In this document: positions 22,897-31,805 of the stretch, piece after piece
How the letters are laid out: every line of letters starts with the position of its first letter
How positions within the stretch are numbered: the stretch's first letter is position 1
Assembly: GCA_900548115.1 (NCBI GenBank)
Contig: URJL01000018.1
Location: 1 to 37,811 of the forward strand
Length of the DNA: 37,811 nt
Source of the DNA: an uncultured Eubacteriales bacterium
GTDB taxonomy: Bacteria; Bacillota; Clostridia; Oscillospirales; CAG-382
Direction: 5' to 3'
Notes under the pieces: model-generated
Databases searched by the model: none
Told to the model about the DNA's origin: nothing
What the model saw: only the letters and a program-made list of their open reading frames with translations
Made by a program: the position numbers and the translations under genes

Positions 22897-24687
22897 TCAA
22901 AGACCCGAAAGAGTGCGGCGCAGAGCCAAAAGATCGCCCGTGTCCACTTCGCCGTTTCGATCCACATCCGCGGCGGAAAGATCAAGATCCTCCTTGGGGA
23001 TGAGTCCCGCAAGATATTGCCGCATAAGGGCAAGGTCGATCGCGTCCACATTGCCGTCTCCGTTCAGATCGCCCGCCTTGACAGCCCCCGTGACGCGCAC
23101 GGTGAAGGTCGTTTTGAACTCTCCGCAGGAAACGGTGACAACGCCGCTTTTGTGAAAATCGTAACGGAATTTATAGCAGTGCGGCACAAGGCGCTTTCCG
23201 TCCTCGGCAACGAGCGCGACAGACAAGCCTCCGAGATCAAGCTCCTCGTCCGCTTTGTAATCGAGCTTTGTCGGAAGCGACGTTACCTCAAGCCCCGTCA
23301 GATAAACCGCATTCTGCGGGCGGGTCTTCAGGACGCCGCTCGGCATGTAAAGCGTTTTATAGGTCATTCCTTCGAAATAGTCGTATACGGCAGGTGTGCG
23401 CGTGACCGAGACAATCGTCGCGTTCTCGGCAAGCGGCAGCGCCTTTTCGCCGATCGATTCAAGCGTGTCGCAGAGAGTAAGACGGTCGAAAACACAATCG
23501 ATCCCCGCGCGCGCCGTGACGCTCGTCGCGTGAACGTCATAAGCTGTAACTTCAGCATTCTTGAAACGATAAAGCGCCGTGCCGATCCAAACTTCATCGT
23601 CCGCATTTTTCAAAAGAGCCGTTCCGTCAAACGCGCCCGTTCCGACCGCTTCGACGTTAAAGAAGACCGCGTCCTCGGAAAGAGCGGAACAGTTTCGGAA
23701 AGCGTCGGTGCCGATAAGGCGAAGACCCGTACACGAAAGCTCGGAAAGCTCGGAGTCGGCGTAAAAGCAATTGTCCCCGATCGAGGTAAGCGTCGGCGGA
23801 AGCTCCGCCCGCACAAGAGAGTCACAGCCGTAAAACGCGCCGTTCGGCAGCGAGGTGAGGCTCTCTGCCCCGTAAAGCTCGACGCCCGAAAGAAGCGTAC
23901 AGTTGCGGAAAGCGTAAGCGCCTATCTTTTCAAGATTGGTCGGAAAAGCGGGATAGCCCATGAGTGCCGAGCCGTCAAAGGCTCTCGCGCCGATCTCGGT
24001 GAGCGAATTTCCGAAGCGCAGCGTATAAAGCGCGTCGCACCCCGCAAAGGCGTCGTCGCCGATGATTTGAAAACCGTCGCAGAAGGTAACCGAATAGACT
24101 GTTGCGCCCTTAAAGACCTCGGGCGCGATCGAAAGCGTGCCCGCCTTTAAGGTCACATCGCCGTCCGCCGTGCTTCTGTAAAGGCATTTTCCGATGTACA
24201 ATTCATCGTCCGCGGCATGTTCGGCAAGATAAGCCGTATTTTCCAGCGCGTTTTTTCCGACGTAAACAATGTTGTCGGTTCCCGCAAGCGCGACATTTTC
24301 GCATCCCGCAAAAAGCGCACCGCCGAGGCGTGCCGATGCGGAGGAAAAGTTTACGCTTTCAAGATTCACACAGTCGGAAAATGCACCGTCCCCCACCCAC
24401 AAAAGCGAGGCGGGAAGCGTCACCGACGTGATCGATGTGCCGCGAAAGGCTTCGGCGGCAATGCCGACGACCGCCGAGCGCGTGCCGTCCGAATTCGGAA
24501 CGGTCGCGGGAACCGTGACGGCACCCGTCACGTTGCCGCTTTTCACATAGGCGTTTCCTTCCGCATCGAAAACATAGTCAAGCGTGACGGCACCGGAGGC
24601 GTACACATACGGTGCGGGAGACAGGATCGCCGTCGAGGACAAAAGGAGTGCGGCGCACAAAATTCCCCGAACCAAAGTTTTTTTCAT
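22897..24687 (-). CDS. Secreted BspA-type leucine-rich-repeat protein with dockerin
   Basis: 596 residues with a signal peptide (about 1-30). Residues about 60-440 hold BspA/LRR_5 repeats (IAAEAFRGTSITSVTLPASL, then IGDDAFAGCDALYTLRF and several more). A small bacterial Ig-like part (about 465-535) precedes a type-I dockerin at 539-596: two calcium loops, DLNGDGNVDAIDLALMRQYL and DVDRNGEVDTGDLLALRRTL. BspA repeats mediate adhesion to host or other cells; the dockerin would let the protein plug into a cohesin. The neighbouring gene (minus strand, 21524-22744) encodes a cohesin-like protein, an attractive partner. A separate promoter lies upstream. Confidence 0.9.
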   Translation of the reverse strand: MKKTLVRGILCAALLLSSTAILSPAPYVYASGAVTLDYVFDAEGNAYVKSGNVTGAVTVPATVPNSDGTRSAVVGIAAEAFRGTSITSVTLPASLLWVGDGAFSDCVNLESVNFSSASARLGGALFAGCENVALAGTDNIVYVGKNALENTAYLAEHAADDELYIGKCLYRSTADGDVTLKAGTLSIAPEVFKGATVYSVTFCDGFQIIGDDAFAGCDALYTLRFGNSLTEIGARAFDGSALMGYPAFPTNLEKIGAYAFRNCTLLSGVELYGAESLTSLPNGAFYGCDSLVRAELPPTLTSIGDNCFYADSELSELSCTGLRLIGTDAFRNCSALSEDAVFFNVEAVGTGAFDGTALLKNADDEVWIGTALYRFKNAEVTAYDVHATSVTARAGIDCVFDRLTLCDTLESIGEKALPLAENATIVSVTRTPAVYDYFEGMTYKTLYMPSGVLKTRPQNAVYLTGLEVTSLPTKLDYKADEELDLGGLSVALVAEDGKRLVPHCYKFRYDFHKSGVVTVSCGEFKTTFTVRVTGAVKAGDLNGDGNVDAIDLALMRQYLAGLIPKEDLDLSAADVDRNGEVDTGDLLALRRTLSGL

Positions 24688-24761
24688 ATTCTGTTCCTTA
24701 TCGTAATCCTTTTCGGTTTAAACAGCGGGACGACAAAAGCTCCCCCTATTCTTATGTCACA

Positions 24762-24790
24762 ATTGTATCACGTTTTTTCCAAATATGCAA
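24762..24790 (-). promoter_or_regulatory. Promoter of the LRR-dockerin gene
   Basis: TTGCAT (24790-24785), 17-bp spacer, TACAAT (24767-24762) on the minus strand, about 75 nt before the start codon. Ribosome site AAGGA follows. Confidence 0.65.
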
Positions 24791-24866
24791 GCAAACCGAA
24801 GAAAAATCAGCCGCGTTTTTCGGATTTTACATTTTATATACATTTCAAGACGCAACTGTGAATTTA

Positions 24867-26156
24867 TTATGCATCCGTGCCGTCATACCGCATGCCCCCG
24901 GCCAAAACCGCAAGATTCTGCGGATTTTCGCGATTCAGATTCCAATACAGCCCGCCGTGAAAGCCGTAGTCGCGAATAAGCGAAAGCTTTCGATACAGAC
25001 TGCGCGCGTCCTCAAACCACACCTCGTGCTCCGTGCCGCGCGAATCGGTATAGAAAAAGTACGGCGCTTCGTATTCGACGCTGTAGGAGATCGGGACGTT
25101 GTTTTCCGACGCAAGCGACACAGCCTCCACCGTCGAAAGCGTCCGCGCGCGGCTTTTGCCGCTGACATACGGAAGCGTCCAGTCGTAGCCGTAATTCGAA
25201 ATGCCCATATAGATCTTTTCGGGCGCGATCTCGCTTACGGCATAATTCAACACCCGCCGAACCGACGGCAGCGGCGAAACGGGCATGGGCGGACCGTAGG
25301 TATAGCCCCATTCGTAGGTCATGAGAAGCACATAATCCGCCGCTTTTCCGACCGCTTCGTAATCGGCGCCCTCATAGAGAAGCCCCTCCTGCGTCGAAGA
25401 TACCTTCGGCGGAAGCGCGACGATGAGCGGATAACCCTCGGGCGAAAGCCGCTCCCGAACATACGTAAGAAAACGCGGATATGCCTCGCGGTTGCGGCGC
25501 AGAACGAATTCAAAATCAATATCCAGCCCGCGGTAGCCCTTTTCGCGCAAGGTCGTGAGGATATTGTCGGTCAGCGTCTGCCAGAGCGAGGGGGTCGAAA
25601 GCAAAACATCCGAAAGCTCGTTTGAAAACGCGTCGCTTTCGGTCAGAGTCGAAAGATGCAAAAAGGGATCGGTACCGTATGCAAAACAGCGCGCAAGCAT
25701 TTCCGCATCGTCAATCGGCACAAGCGTCCCTTCTTCGGTAAAGCCGTAGGTAAAGGGCATGCATTTCTTCATGGCGGGAAGCGTCTCGTCGAGAAAAGCA
25801 CCGGAAATAAACGGATACGCATACCCGCCGACCGAAAAATCAAAAATCGGCGGATCGGCGCAATCGATGACAAGAACCTGTCCGACGACAATGTCCTCCC
25901 GCCCGCCGAGGGGAAGATTGTTTCGGTACAGCGCATTTACCGTCGTGCCGAAGCGGCGGGCAATGTCCTCGAGTGTATCGCCCGCCGCGACCGTATAGGT
26001 GCGGTTCGGAACAAGAACGACGAGCGAAAGTCCGATCGGAAGAGCGTTTGCGACGGCGGATATGCCGTTGTCGTAAATAAGGCGCTCGGGCGAAACGCCG
26101 TAACGGCGGGCGATCGAATAAGCGGTCTCGCCGCTTTCCACTGTGTGCAGTATCAT
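24867..26156 (-). CDS. LysM-GH18 spore-lysin type protein (SleL/YaaH-like)
   Basis: 429 residues. Two LysM domains bind peptidoglycan (1-49, starting HTVESGETAYSIARRYG; 53-97, starting YTVAAGDTLEDIARRFG). A GH18 barrel follows (about 105-420) with the catalytic GLDIDFE (E216 as proton donor). This order equals SleL/YaaH, the N-acetylglucosaminidases that degrade spore cortex muramic-lactam peptidoglycan during germination. No signal peptide, as in SleL, which is laid down from the mother cell. AAAGGAGA lies before the ATG. It indicates a spore former. It may be transcribed alone. Confidence 0.85.
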   Translation of the reverse strand: MILHTVESGETAYSIARRYGVSPERLIYDNGISAVANALPIGLSLVVLVPNRTYTVAAGDTLEDIARRFGTTVNALYRNNLPLGGREDIVVGQVLVIDCADPPIFDFSVGGYAYPFISGAFLDETLPAMKKCMPFTYGFTEEGTLVPIDDAEMLARCFAYGTDPFLHLSTLTESDAFSNELSDVLLSTPSLWQTLTDNILTTLREKGYRGLDIDFEFVLRRNREAYPRFLTYVRERLSPEGYPLIVALPPKVSSTQEGLLYEGADYEAVGKAADYVLLMTYEWGYTYGPPMPVSPLPSVRRVLNYAVSEIAPEKIYMGISNYGYDWTLPYVSGKSRARTLSTVEAVSLASENNVPISYSVEYEAPYFFYTDSRGTEHEVWFEDARSLYRKLSLIRDYGFHGGLYWNLNRENPQNLAVLAGGMRYDGTDA

Positions 26157-26225
26157 TTCGAAGTCTCCTTTTTTAAAAATTCGAAATTGTCCCTACAGTG
26201 TATGCGTGCATGCCGCAAAAAAGCA

Positions 26226-26262
26226 CAAAAACGGACGGCCGCAGATCGGTCGTCCGTTTTTT
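26226..26262. terminator. Bidirectional hairpin terminator
   Basis: ACGGACG (26231-26237) and CGTCCGT (26251-26257) with an inner GCCG/CGGT part. T-runs lie on both sides: six on the plus strand and five on the minus strand. It ends the GH127 transcript just after its stop and separates it from the LysM-GH18 gene. Confidence 0.85.
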
Positions 26263-26281
26263 ATAACCGGATATTGTACAA

Positions 26282-28564
26282 TCAGTTCGAAAGGGCAAAT
26301 TCGCGCCAAATGCAAGTATCGTATACAAAATGCTCGGAGAAGGGTTTTTCAAGCAGGAATGCGTCGTTTTGACGGTCGTAGAAAAGCTGAAGTCCGAAGA
26401 GCTTGTTTTCGAGCGTATAACGGTTGAGCACCGCTTTGGTAAGGCTCCATACCTGCCCGTCCGAACGGCTCTTTTCCTCTGCTGCGAGCGAATAAGCGTC
26501 GTTCTCTTTCTTCATGGTAAGGTAAAGACCGCTCTTCACGCTGCGCAGACGGACGAAATATCCCTCGCGCTCGATCTGCCAGAAATCGGCGGAATCGGAC
26601 ACGCCGATGCCGTTTTCCGTGTGAGCAAGATACTTATTCGGAACGTCGAGGAAGAAGGTAACGGGCTTTTCTTCGTTGAAGGACCAATAGTCCTTCGTCG
26701 GCATCCACGCCGTCATGCGGGAATCGCACCGCCATGTTTTGCCCGCCGAGGCATAGTCGACAACGTGAATCTCGCGTCCGTCTTTCATAAGAACGCCGAG
26801 GTCAAGTCTGCACGGGAAAGAAGCGTCGCTTCTCTCGCGCACGACGGCAAAGCCGTTTTCGTCGGCGGCAAAATCGACAAGTCCGTCGATCGCCTCACCG
26901 AGGCGTGCGTCGCGCGCCAGAACGATCGGTCCTCGGCAAAGTGCGCGGTGGGTCTTGGCAAGCGGGTCGTCGGGGTCGTCGGGCGCGTTTACGATGCGGG
27001 TGCGCATATCGAGAGTCAGCTCGACCGTATCGCCGCCGCGCCATTCGCGCGTAAGTCCGTTATACCCCTTGATAAGCGGCGTTTCGATCGGCGCGCCGTT
27101 CAAACGCCACTCGCTCTTTTCGCTCCATGCGGGAATGCGGAGCGAAAGGGTAAAGCTTTCGGGCTTTGCGAGCGAAAGGGCGATTTTGATACGACCGTCA
27201 TACGGGTAATCGGTGTCGAAATGCAAAGTCAGCGGCTCGCCGCTCGGCGTAAACGCCGAAACGTTTCCGCGCTCGTAAAGGTTTACGACAAGACCGTTCT
27301 TTTCCGCCATGACGGCGACCGACGGGATAAGCCCCGTGCCGGCGGCACCGATGGCAACACAGCAGCCGTACACCTCGGTGCCGTTCCGCATGGTTTGCGT
27401 TCCGCCGAGCTGACGGGCGCGCGTGCCCATCAGAAGCGGGCTGTAGCTGTCAAAGGTAAAGCCCGCGAGCGCGTCGCTGTGGTCGGTGTTGATCGCGCCG
27501 AAAAGTCCGTTGTAGATCGACTGTTCGATCTTGTCGACAAGGTGCGCCTCACCGCAGAGCTGAAGAACCTGTGTAATAAATTTCATCCAGGTGACCGTGA
27601 CGCAGGTCTCCTGCATGATGATAAGATTTTTCGTGTTGGCTTGTTTTACGGTCGAATGGTCGAAAAGCTCGTGCGTACAGCCCGACGAACCGATGATGGA
27701 AAGGTCGGTCTCGGCGACCAGTCTTCCGAAGTTGACCGACGCGATGCGCCATTTTTCCTCGCCCGTTACGCGGTAATATTCCATAAGTCCTTCGAAGTTG
27801 GACATCATTTCGTATGCCTTGGTCACGGGGTACTGATACGGGCTGAGCTTTCCTTCATAGGCAAGCTCAAAAATATTGCCGTTTTCGATACCGCCCGTCG
27901 AGACAATGTAATCGGCAAAGGCAAGGTATTCTTTCTTTCCCGTAAGGTTGTAAAGGCGAACGACCGGCTCGAGAATCGAGCAGGAATTCAATCCCTGCCA
28001 AAAATGACTGGTCTGCGTGATAGGTTTTTTGCCCTCTTCGGCAGGCCCGACTTTCGAAATAATATAATCGAGGTTTTCGCACATAACGGAAACGACGCGC
28101 TCTTTCAGTTTTTCGTCGGGACAAATGTCGACAAAATACTGAAGTCCCAAAAGGACGTATTTGCGTCCCCACATGTCCCAGCCCTGAAATTCCTTTTCAA
28201 CACTGTAGGTCGAAATGCGCCCGAGAGAATCCTTGGTGCTCATAAGATCCTCGACGGTCTCGACCATCATATCGTAAAGCACGGGGTCTTTGGTGTACGC
28301 GTAGGTAAACGAAGCGCCGCGCATCATTTTTCCCCAGTATTCGCAGCGCCATGCGAGATTCGGGTCGTCCACGGGGCTTTTAAACTGCTCGGCAAAGAGC
28401 GCCCAGTTGTGGCGGTTTTTGCACTGATTTTCGGCGACAAAGCGGATCGCTTCGTCAAAAGTTCCCTCAAAAGAGGCGCTTCCCGCGGGAAGCATAAAAA
28501 GCTTGTCGGTATCGTATCGGTGCGCATACACCGGATTTTTCGAATAGATCTGTTCGAGTGTCAT
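26282..28564 (-). CDS. GH127-like beta-L-arabinofuranosidase
   Basis: 760 residues from ATG 28564, chosen because GAAAGGA lies just upstream and because a longer reading to 28747 would pass through the promoter. The catalytic zinc-thiolate set of GH127 is present: E319 and C321 in MQETCVTVTW, then C401 and C402 in YGCCVAIG, which align with Glu338, Cys340, Cys417 and Cys418 of the Bifidobacterium enzyme HypBA1 (established). An alpha/alpha barrel spans about 60-430, beta domains follow, and the last 120 residues (YFVRLRSVKSGLYLTMKK) look like a beta-trefoil that could bind glycans. No signal peptide, so cytoplasmic removal of beta-L-arabinofuranose is likely. Confidence 0.85.
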   Translation of the reverse strand: MTLEQIYSKNPVYAHRYDTDKLFMLPAGSASFEGTFDEAIRFVAENQCKNRHNWALFAEQFKSPVDDPNLAWRCEYWGKMMRGASFTYAYTKDPVLYDMMVETVEDLMSTKDSLGRISTYSVEKEFQGWDMWGRKYVLLGLQYFVDICPDEKLKERVVSVMCENLDYIISKVGPAEEGKKPITQTSHFWQGLNSCSILEPVVRLYNLTGKKEYLAFADYIVSTGGIENGNIFELAYEGKLSPYQYPVTKAYEMMSNFEGLMEYYRVTGEEKWRIASVNFGRLVAETDLSIIGSSGCTHELFDHSTVKQANTKNLIIMQETCVTVTWMKFITQVLQLCGEAHLVDKIEQSIYNGLFGAINTDHSDALAGFTFDSYSPLLMGTRARQLGGTQTMRNGTEVYGCCVAIGAAGTGLIPSVAVMAEKNGLVVNLYERGNVSAFTPSGEPLTLHFDTDYPYDGRIKIALSLAKPESFTLSLRIPAWSEKSEWRLNGAPIETPLIKGYNGLTREWRGGDTVELTLDMRTRIVNAPDDPDDPLAKTHRALCRGPIVLARDARLGEAIDGLVDFAADENGFAVVRERSDASFPCRLDLGVLMKDGREIHVVDYASAGKTWRCDSRMTAWMPTKDYWSFNEEKPVTFFLDVPNKYLAHTENGIGVSDSADFWQIEREGYFVRLRSVKSGLYLTMKKENDAYSLAAEEKSRSDGQVWSLTKAVLNRYTLENKLFGLQLFYDRQNDAFLLEKPFSEHFVYDTCIWREFALSN

Positions 28565-28652
28565 AATATGGATTCCTTTCGTTTCGTTGCTGTTTTCCGT
28601 CGGCTTTTTCCCGCGCCGAAAACGGCGAACGGGAAAACAAAATTCCGTCACC

Positions 28653-28681
28653 ATGATACCCGATTTTTCCCGATTTGTCAA
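28653..28681 (-). promoter_or_regulatory. Promoter of the GH127 gene
   Basis: TTGACA (28681-28676), 17-bp spacer, TATCAT (28658-28653) on the minus strand, 89 nt before the start codon. Confidence 0.9.
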
Positions 28682-28699
28682 GAATTTTCGGACAAATCG
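28671..28699. promoter_or_regulatory. Perfect 9-11-9 inverted repeat over the GH127 -35 box
   Basis: CGATTTGTC (28671-28679), 11-nt spacer, GACAAATCG (28691-28699). One arm covers the -35 box, so a bound protein would block the polymerase. The cognate regulator is unknown. Confidence 0.7.
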
Positions 28700-28761
28700 C
28701 ACCGAAAAAGAAAGAAGAAACGCCGCCGTTTTGTTTTTTTGCTCCAAAATCGAAAAAACTC

Positions 28762-28790
28762 TTTACAGGCAGACGAAAATCGCCTATAAT
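28762..28790 (+). promoter_or_regulatory. Promoter of the YfbR-like gene
   Basis: TTTACA (28762-28767), 17-bp spacer, TATAAT (28785-28790), 32 nt before the start codon. It is divergent from the GH127 promoter. Confidence 0.85.
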
Positions 28791-28822
28791 AGAGACAACA
28801 AACGGGAAGCGAGGTCGTTTTT

Positions 28823-29401
28823 TTGAACACATCTTCTTTTTTTGCCTTTGCGTTTCGCATGAAATATATCAACCGTTGGGGGCTTATGAAAAATTCGCGG
28901 TACGAGACCCTGACCGAGCATTCCGCCGAGACTGCCATGCTCGCCCATTTTCTCGCACTGTGCGGCAATCGGCTGTACGGCCGAAAATACGATGCCGAGC
29001 GCGTCGCGCTGTTTGCGCTTTATCACGACGTGTCCGAGATCATAACGGGCGATCTTCCCACACCGGTAAAATACTATAACCGCACACTGCGCGAAAGCTA
29101 TCGCGAGATCGAAGAACACGCCTGCGAGGAGCTGTTGAATCGGCTTCCCGAGGAGTTTCGGGAGGATTACGCCGCGCTTCTCCGCGAGGACTGCACCCCC
29201 GAGGAAAAACGCATCGTCAAGGCGGCGGATAAGCTCTCCGCGCTCATCAAATGCACGGAAGAGGTCAAAAACGGCAACACGGAATTTATCAAAGCGAAGG
29301 AAAGCACCGTCCGTGCCGTTCACGAAATGCATCTTCCCGAGGCGGATTATTTTTTGGAAAACATGCTTCCCGCCTTCTCGCTTACGCTGGATGAGCTGTG
29401 A
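28823..29401 (+). CDS. YfbR-like HD-domain 5'-deoxynucleotidase
   Basis: 192 residues from TTG 28823; the reading SSFFAFAFRMKYINRWGLM fits the N-terminus of YfbR, and GAGG lies upstream. HD-domain metal ligands are H33 (TEHS), H68-D69 (YHDVSE) and D136 (KAADKLSA). YfbR removes phosphate from deoxynucleoside 5'-monophosphates in the cytoplasm and helps nucleotide recycling. It is not obviously linked to the sugar genes around it. Confidence 0.9.
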   Translation: MNTSSFFAFAFRMKYINRWGLMKNSRYETLTEHSAETAMLAHFLALCGNRLYGRKYDAERVALFALYHDVSEIITGDLPTPVKYYNRTLRESYREIEEHACEELLNRLPEEFREDYAALLREDCTPEEKRIVKAADKLSALIKCTEEVKNGNTEFIKAKESTVRAVHEMHLPEADYFLENMLPAFSLTLDEL

Positions 29402-29463
29402 CGAGAAGAGAAAAACGATATTTTTTGATAGAATTGCTATAGCGGTCTTTATGCCTCCGATGG

Positions 29464-29469
29464 TATAAT
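29464..29469 (+). promoter_or_regulatory. Possible -10 box before the TIM-barrel gene
   Basis: TATAAT with no recognizable -35 at 16-18 bp, 83 nt before the start codon. If used it would need an activator. Confidence 0.35.
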
Positions 29470-29551
29470 GGACTTGGTAAGCCTTGCTTCGCGACAAAAG
29501 GAGCAGAGCTCAACATCAACATCAAAATCAAACGAAAAGAGGTAACACAAA

Positions 29552-30358
29552 ATGGCACTGAAAATCGGCGTTATGGCGGAATCCTTCCGTGCGGAAAACT
29601 TCCGCACGGCGGCTGAGACCGCGGCATCTTTGGGCGCGACCGGCATGCAGGTCTACATCACCGACGACAGCCCCCTTCTCACCATTAACGACATGACCGA
29701 CGCAAAGGTTCGCGAGGTTCTCGACATTATGAACTCGAACGGACTCATCTTCTCGGCGGTTTGCGGCGATATGGGATACGGCTTTGAGGACAAGGAAAAA
29801 AATCCCCACTTTATCGAGCGCTCGAAGCGCATTCTCGACGTTGCAAAAAAGCTGGATTGTTCGATCGTGACCACGCACATTCACGAAGTTCCCGTCGAGG
29901 AAAACGAAAGAAAGCAGATCATGCGTGACGCGTGCAACGAGCTTGCTTCGTATGCCGACAGCATCGGTTCGTGCTTCGCGCTTGAAACGGGACCCGAACC
30001 CGGAAAGCGCCTTGCCGAATTTTTGAATTCGCTTGACGCAAAGGGCGTTCGCGTAAACCTCGACCCCGCAAACCTCGTTATGGATGCGGGTGACGATCCC
30101 GTCGAGGCGGTGGAATATCTCAAGGATTACATCGTCCACACCCACGCAAAGGACGGACGCAAGCTCGGCGCGACGACCTATATCGAGCTTCCGCTCGGAC
30201 AGGGAGACGTCGATTTCGACGCATATCTCAAAAAGCTCGTTTCGGTCGGCTTTGACGGTTATCTCACCATTGAGCGCGAGGTCGGCGAGAATCCTTATGC
30301 CGATATCAAGCTTGCCTTTGATTTTCTCACCGAGAAAAAGAGAATTCTCGGCGTATAA
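29552..30358 (+). CDS. Sugar phosphate isomerase/epimerase family TIM barrel
   Basis: 268 residues with AGAGG upstream. It is an AP-endonuclease-2-like barrel: metal ligands E145 (ALETGP), D171 (VNLDPANL), H196/H198 (VHTHAKDG) and E241 (LTIERE) are all there. Such enzymes act on sugars, inositols or ketoses; the substrate cannot be named. The setting between glycosidases suggests catabolism of a released sugar (inference). Confidence 0.85.
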   Translation: MALKIGVMAESFRAENFRTAAETAASLGATGMQVYITDDSPLLTINDMTDAKVREVLDIMNSNGLIFSAVCGDMGYGFEDKEKNPHFIERSKRILDVAKKLDCSIVTTHIHEVPVEENERKQIMRDACNELASYADSIGSCFALETGPEPGKRLAEFLNSLDAKGVRVNLDPANLVMDAGDDPVEAVEYLKDYIVHTHAKDGRKLGATTYIELPLGQGDVDFDAYLKKLVSVGFDGYLTIEREVGENPYADIKLAFDFLTEKKRILGV

Positions 30359-30376
30359 ATTTTCCCGCAAAGAGAT

Positions 30377-30425
30377 CCTCTGTTCCCGCTCGAAGCTTTT
30401 CGGGCGGGAACAGAGGTTGCGTTTT
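30377..30425 (+). terminator. Strong terminator after the TIM-barrel gene
   Basis: CCTCTGTTCCCGC and GCGGGAACAGAGG, a perfect 13-bp stem, with CGAA/TTCG inside the loop; TTGCGTTTTT follows. It lies 19 nt after the stop. Confidence 0.9.
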
Positions 30426-30472
30426 TGTTATTTTGTTTTGCGTAACATCCCGAAGGAAAGGGGCTTTTTCGT

Positions 30473-31159
30473 ATGTACACCTGTGTTTTATTTGATCTGG
30501 ACGGAACGGTTCTCGACACCGTTTCGGACTGCAAGACTGCGATCAACCGCGCCATGGATGATTTTTCGTATCCGCACCACACCGATGACGAGGTACGTTC
30601 GTATCTCAACAACGGCGCGCGCATGCTGATCTACCGCGCCATGCCCGAGGGCGAGCGTGAGAACGAGGAAAAGCTTGAGCGGGTAAAAGCGCGCTACATC
30701 GGCTATTACAGCGAAGAATGCACCAAATCCTCCCGTCTTTACGACGGCATTTTGCCCCTTTTGCGCACCCTTTCCGACGCCGGGGTCTCACTCGGCATTG
30801 TGACCAACAAACCCGACGAGCAAACGCAGATTATGGTGCCGCATTATTTCGGGACGCTTTTTAAGTATTATGAGGGAAACACCGACAGCAATCCCACAAA
30901 ACCCGACAAACGGCGCGTTTTTTCGGCGCTCGATGCGCTCGGAAAAACGCCGTCCGAAACAATCTTTGTGGGCGATTCGTACGTTGACGTGCAGACGGCG
31001 CGCAACGCGGGCATTCCGTGCATCGGCGTTGCGTGGGGCTTTGCGGGGATTCCCGGATTTCGCGGGAACGAACCCGACGCGATCGCAAAAAAAGCGTCGG
31101 ACATCGCCGACATCGTATTCGGAAAAATTCCGTTAAAGAAAGAGGGCGCGCCGTGCTGA
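30473..31159 (+). CDS. HAD-family phosphatase (phosphoglycolate phosphatase-like)
   Basis: 228 residues with AAAGGGG upstream. HAD motifs: DLDGT (D8 nucleophile, D10), TNKP (T111), K143, and GDSYVDV (D168, D172). The helical cap is of the Gph/PGP class. It dephosphorylates a small metabolite in the cytoplasm; 2-phosphoglycolate is typical, but sugar phosphates are equally possible. The GNAT gene begins inside its last codons. Confidence 0.9.
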   Translation: MYTCVLFDLDGTVLDTVSDCKTAINRAMDDFSYPHHTDDEVRSYLNNGARMLIYRAMPEGERENEEKLERVKARYIGYYSEECTKSSRLYDGILPLLRTLSDAGVSLGIVTNKPDEQTQIMVPHYFGTLFKYYEGNTDSNPTKPDKRRVFSALDALGKTPSETIFVGDSYVDVQTARNAGIPCIGVAWGFAGIPGFRGNEPDAIAKKASDIADIVFGKIPLKKEGAPC

Positions 31160-31749
31160 ACGAAAAACGCATACGGGATGTGTTTTGCAACCTGCCCGAG
31201 CTTGAGACCGAACGGATGATTCTCAAAAAGATCGACTTTTCGGATGCGGCGGACATGTACGATTATTCCAAAAGAGAAGACGTGACCGAATATCTCACGT
31301 GGAATCCCCACGTCAGTCTTACGCAGACCGAGCGATATATCCGCCTTTTGGAGAAGAAATATGCCAAAGGCGCTTTTTGGGATTTCGGACTGCACGATAA
31401 GGCTTCGGGAAGATTCATCGGGACCTGCGGTTTTACCTCACTGCACACCGACGAAAATTATGCCGAGATCGGCTATGTTCTGTCTCCCGATTTTTGGGGG
31501 CGGGGGCTGGCGGTCGAGTCGTGCCGCGCTCTTTTGAAATTCGGCTTTGCCGTTTTCGATTTCGACTTCGCCTGTGCGCGCTTCATCGAGGGCAATTCTG
31601 CCTCCGAACGGGTCATGCAAAAGCTCGGTATGGAATACGCGCAGACCTATGTCAATTCTTTCTTTATCAAGAACCGATACCGCACGGTGATCGAATACAA
31701 GCTCACAAAAAAGCGTTTTTTCGAAGCGCTTGCCGGCAATAACAAGTAA
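31153..31749 (+). CDS. GNAT acetyltransferase (RimJ/RimL type)
   Basis: 198 residues from GTG 31153, which overlaps the phosphatase stop (GTGCTGA) with AAAGAGGG upstream; a longer upstream reading is not needed. LETERMILKKIDFSDAADMY opens a RimJ-like domain; the acetyl-CoA loop is near SPDFWGRGLAVES. It acetylates a protein N-terminus, an amino acid or an antibiotic; which one is unknown. Coupled translation with the HAD phosphatase. Confidence 0.85.
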   Translation: MLNEKRIRDVFCNLPELETERMILKKIDFSDAADMYDYSKREDVTEYLTWNPHVSLTQTERYIRLLEKKYAKGAFWDFGLHDKASGRFIGTCGFTSLHTDENYAEIGYVLSPDFWGRGLAVESCRALLKFGFAVFDFDFACARFIEGNSASERVMQKLGMEYAQTYVNSFFIKNRYRTVIEYKLTKKRFFEALAGNNK

Positions 31750-31757
31750 AAACATCA

Positions 31758-31795
31758 AAAACGCCGCGGAAAGAAAAATTCCGCGGCGTTTTTTG
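31758..31795. terminator. Bidirectional terminator between convergent genes
   Basis: ACGCCGCGGAA and TTCCGCGGCGT, a perfect 11-bp stem with a 7-nt loop; six T follow on the plus strand and five on the minus strand. It serves both the GNAT gene and the HTH-glycosidase gene. Confidence 0.9.
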
Positions 31796-31805
31796 CGTAT
31801 ACAGC

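Noticed and set aside
26330..28789. 819-codon plus-strand frame opposite the GH127 gene
   Set aside because: It lies over a gene with a complete GH127 active site, promoter and terminator; its composition (rich in Arg, Val, Asp, His) is that of an antisense shadow.
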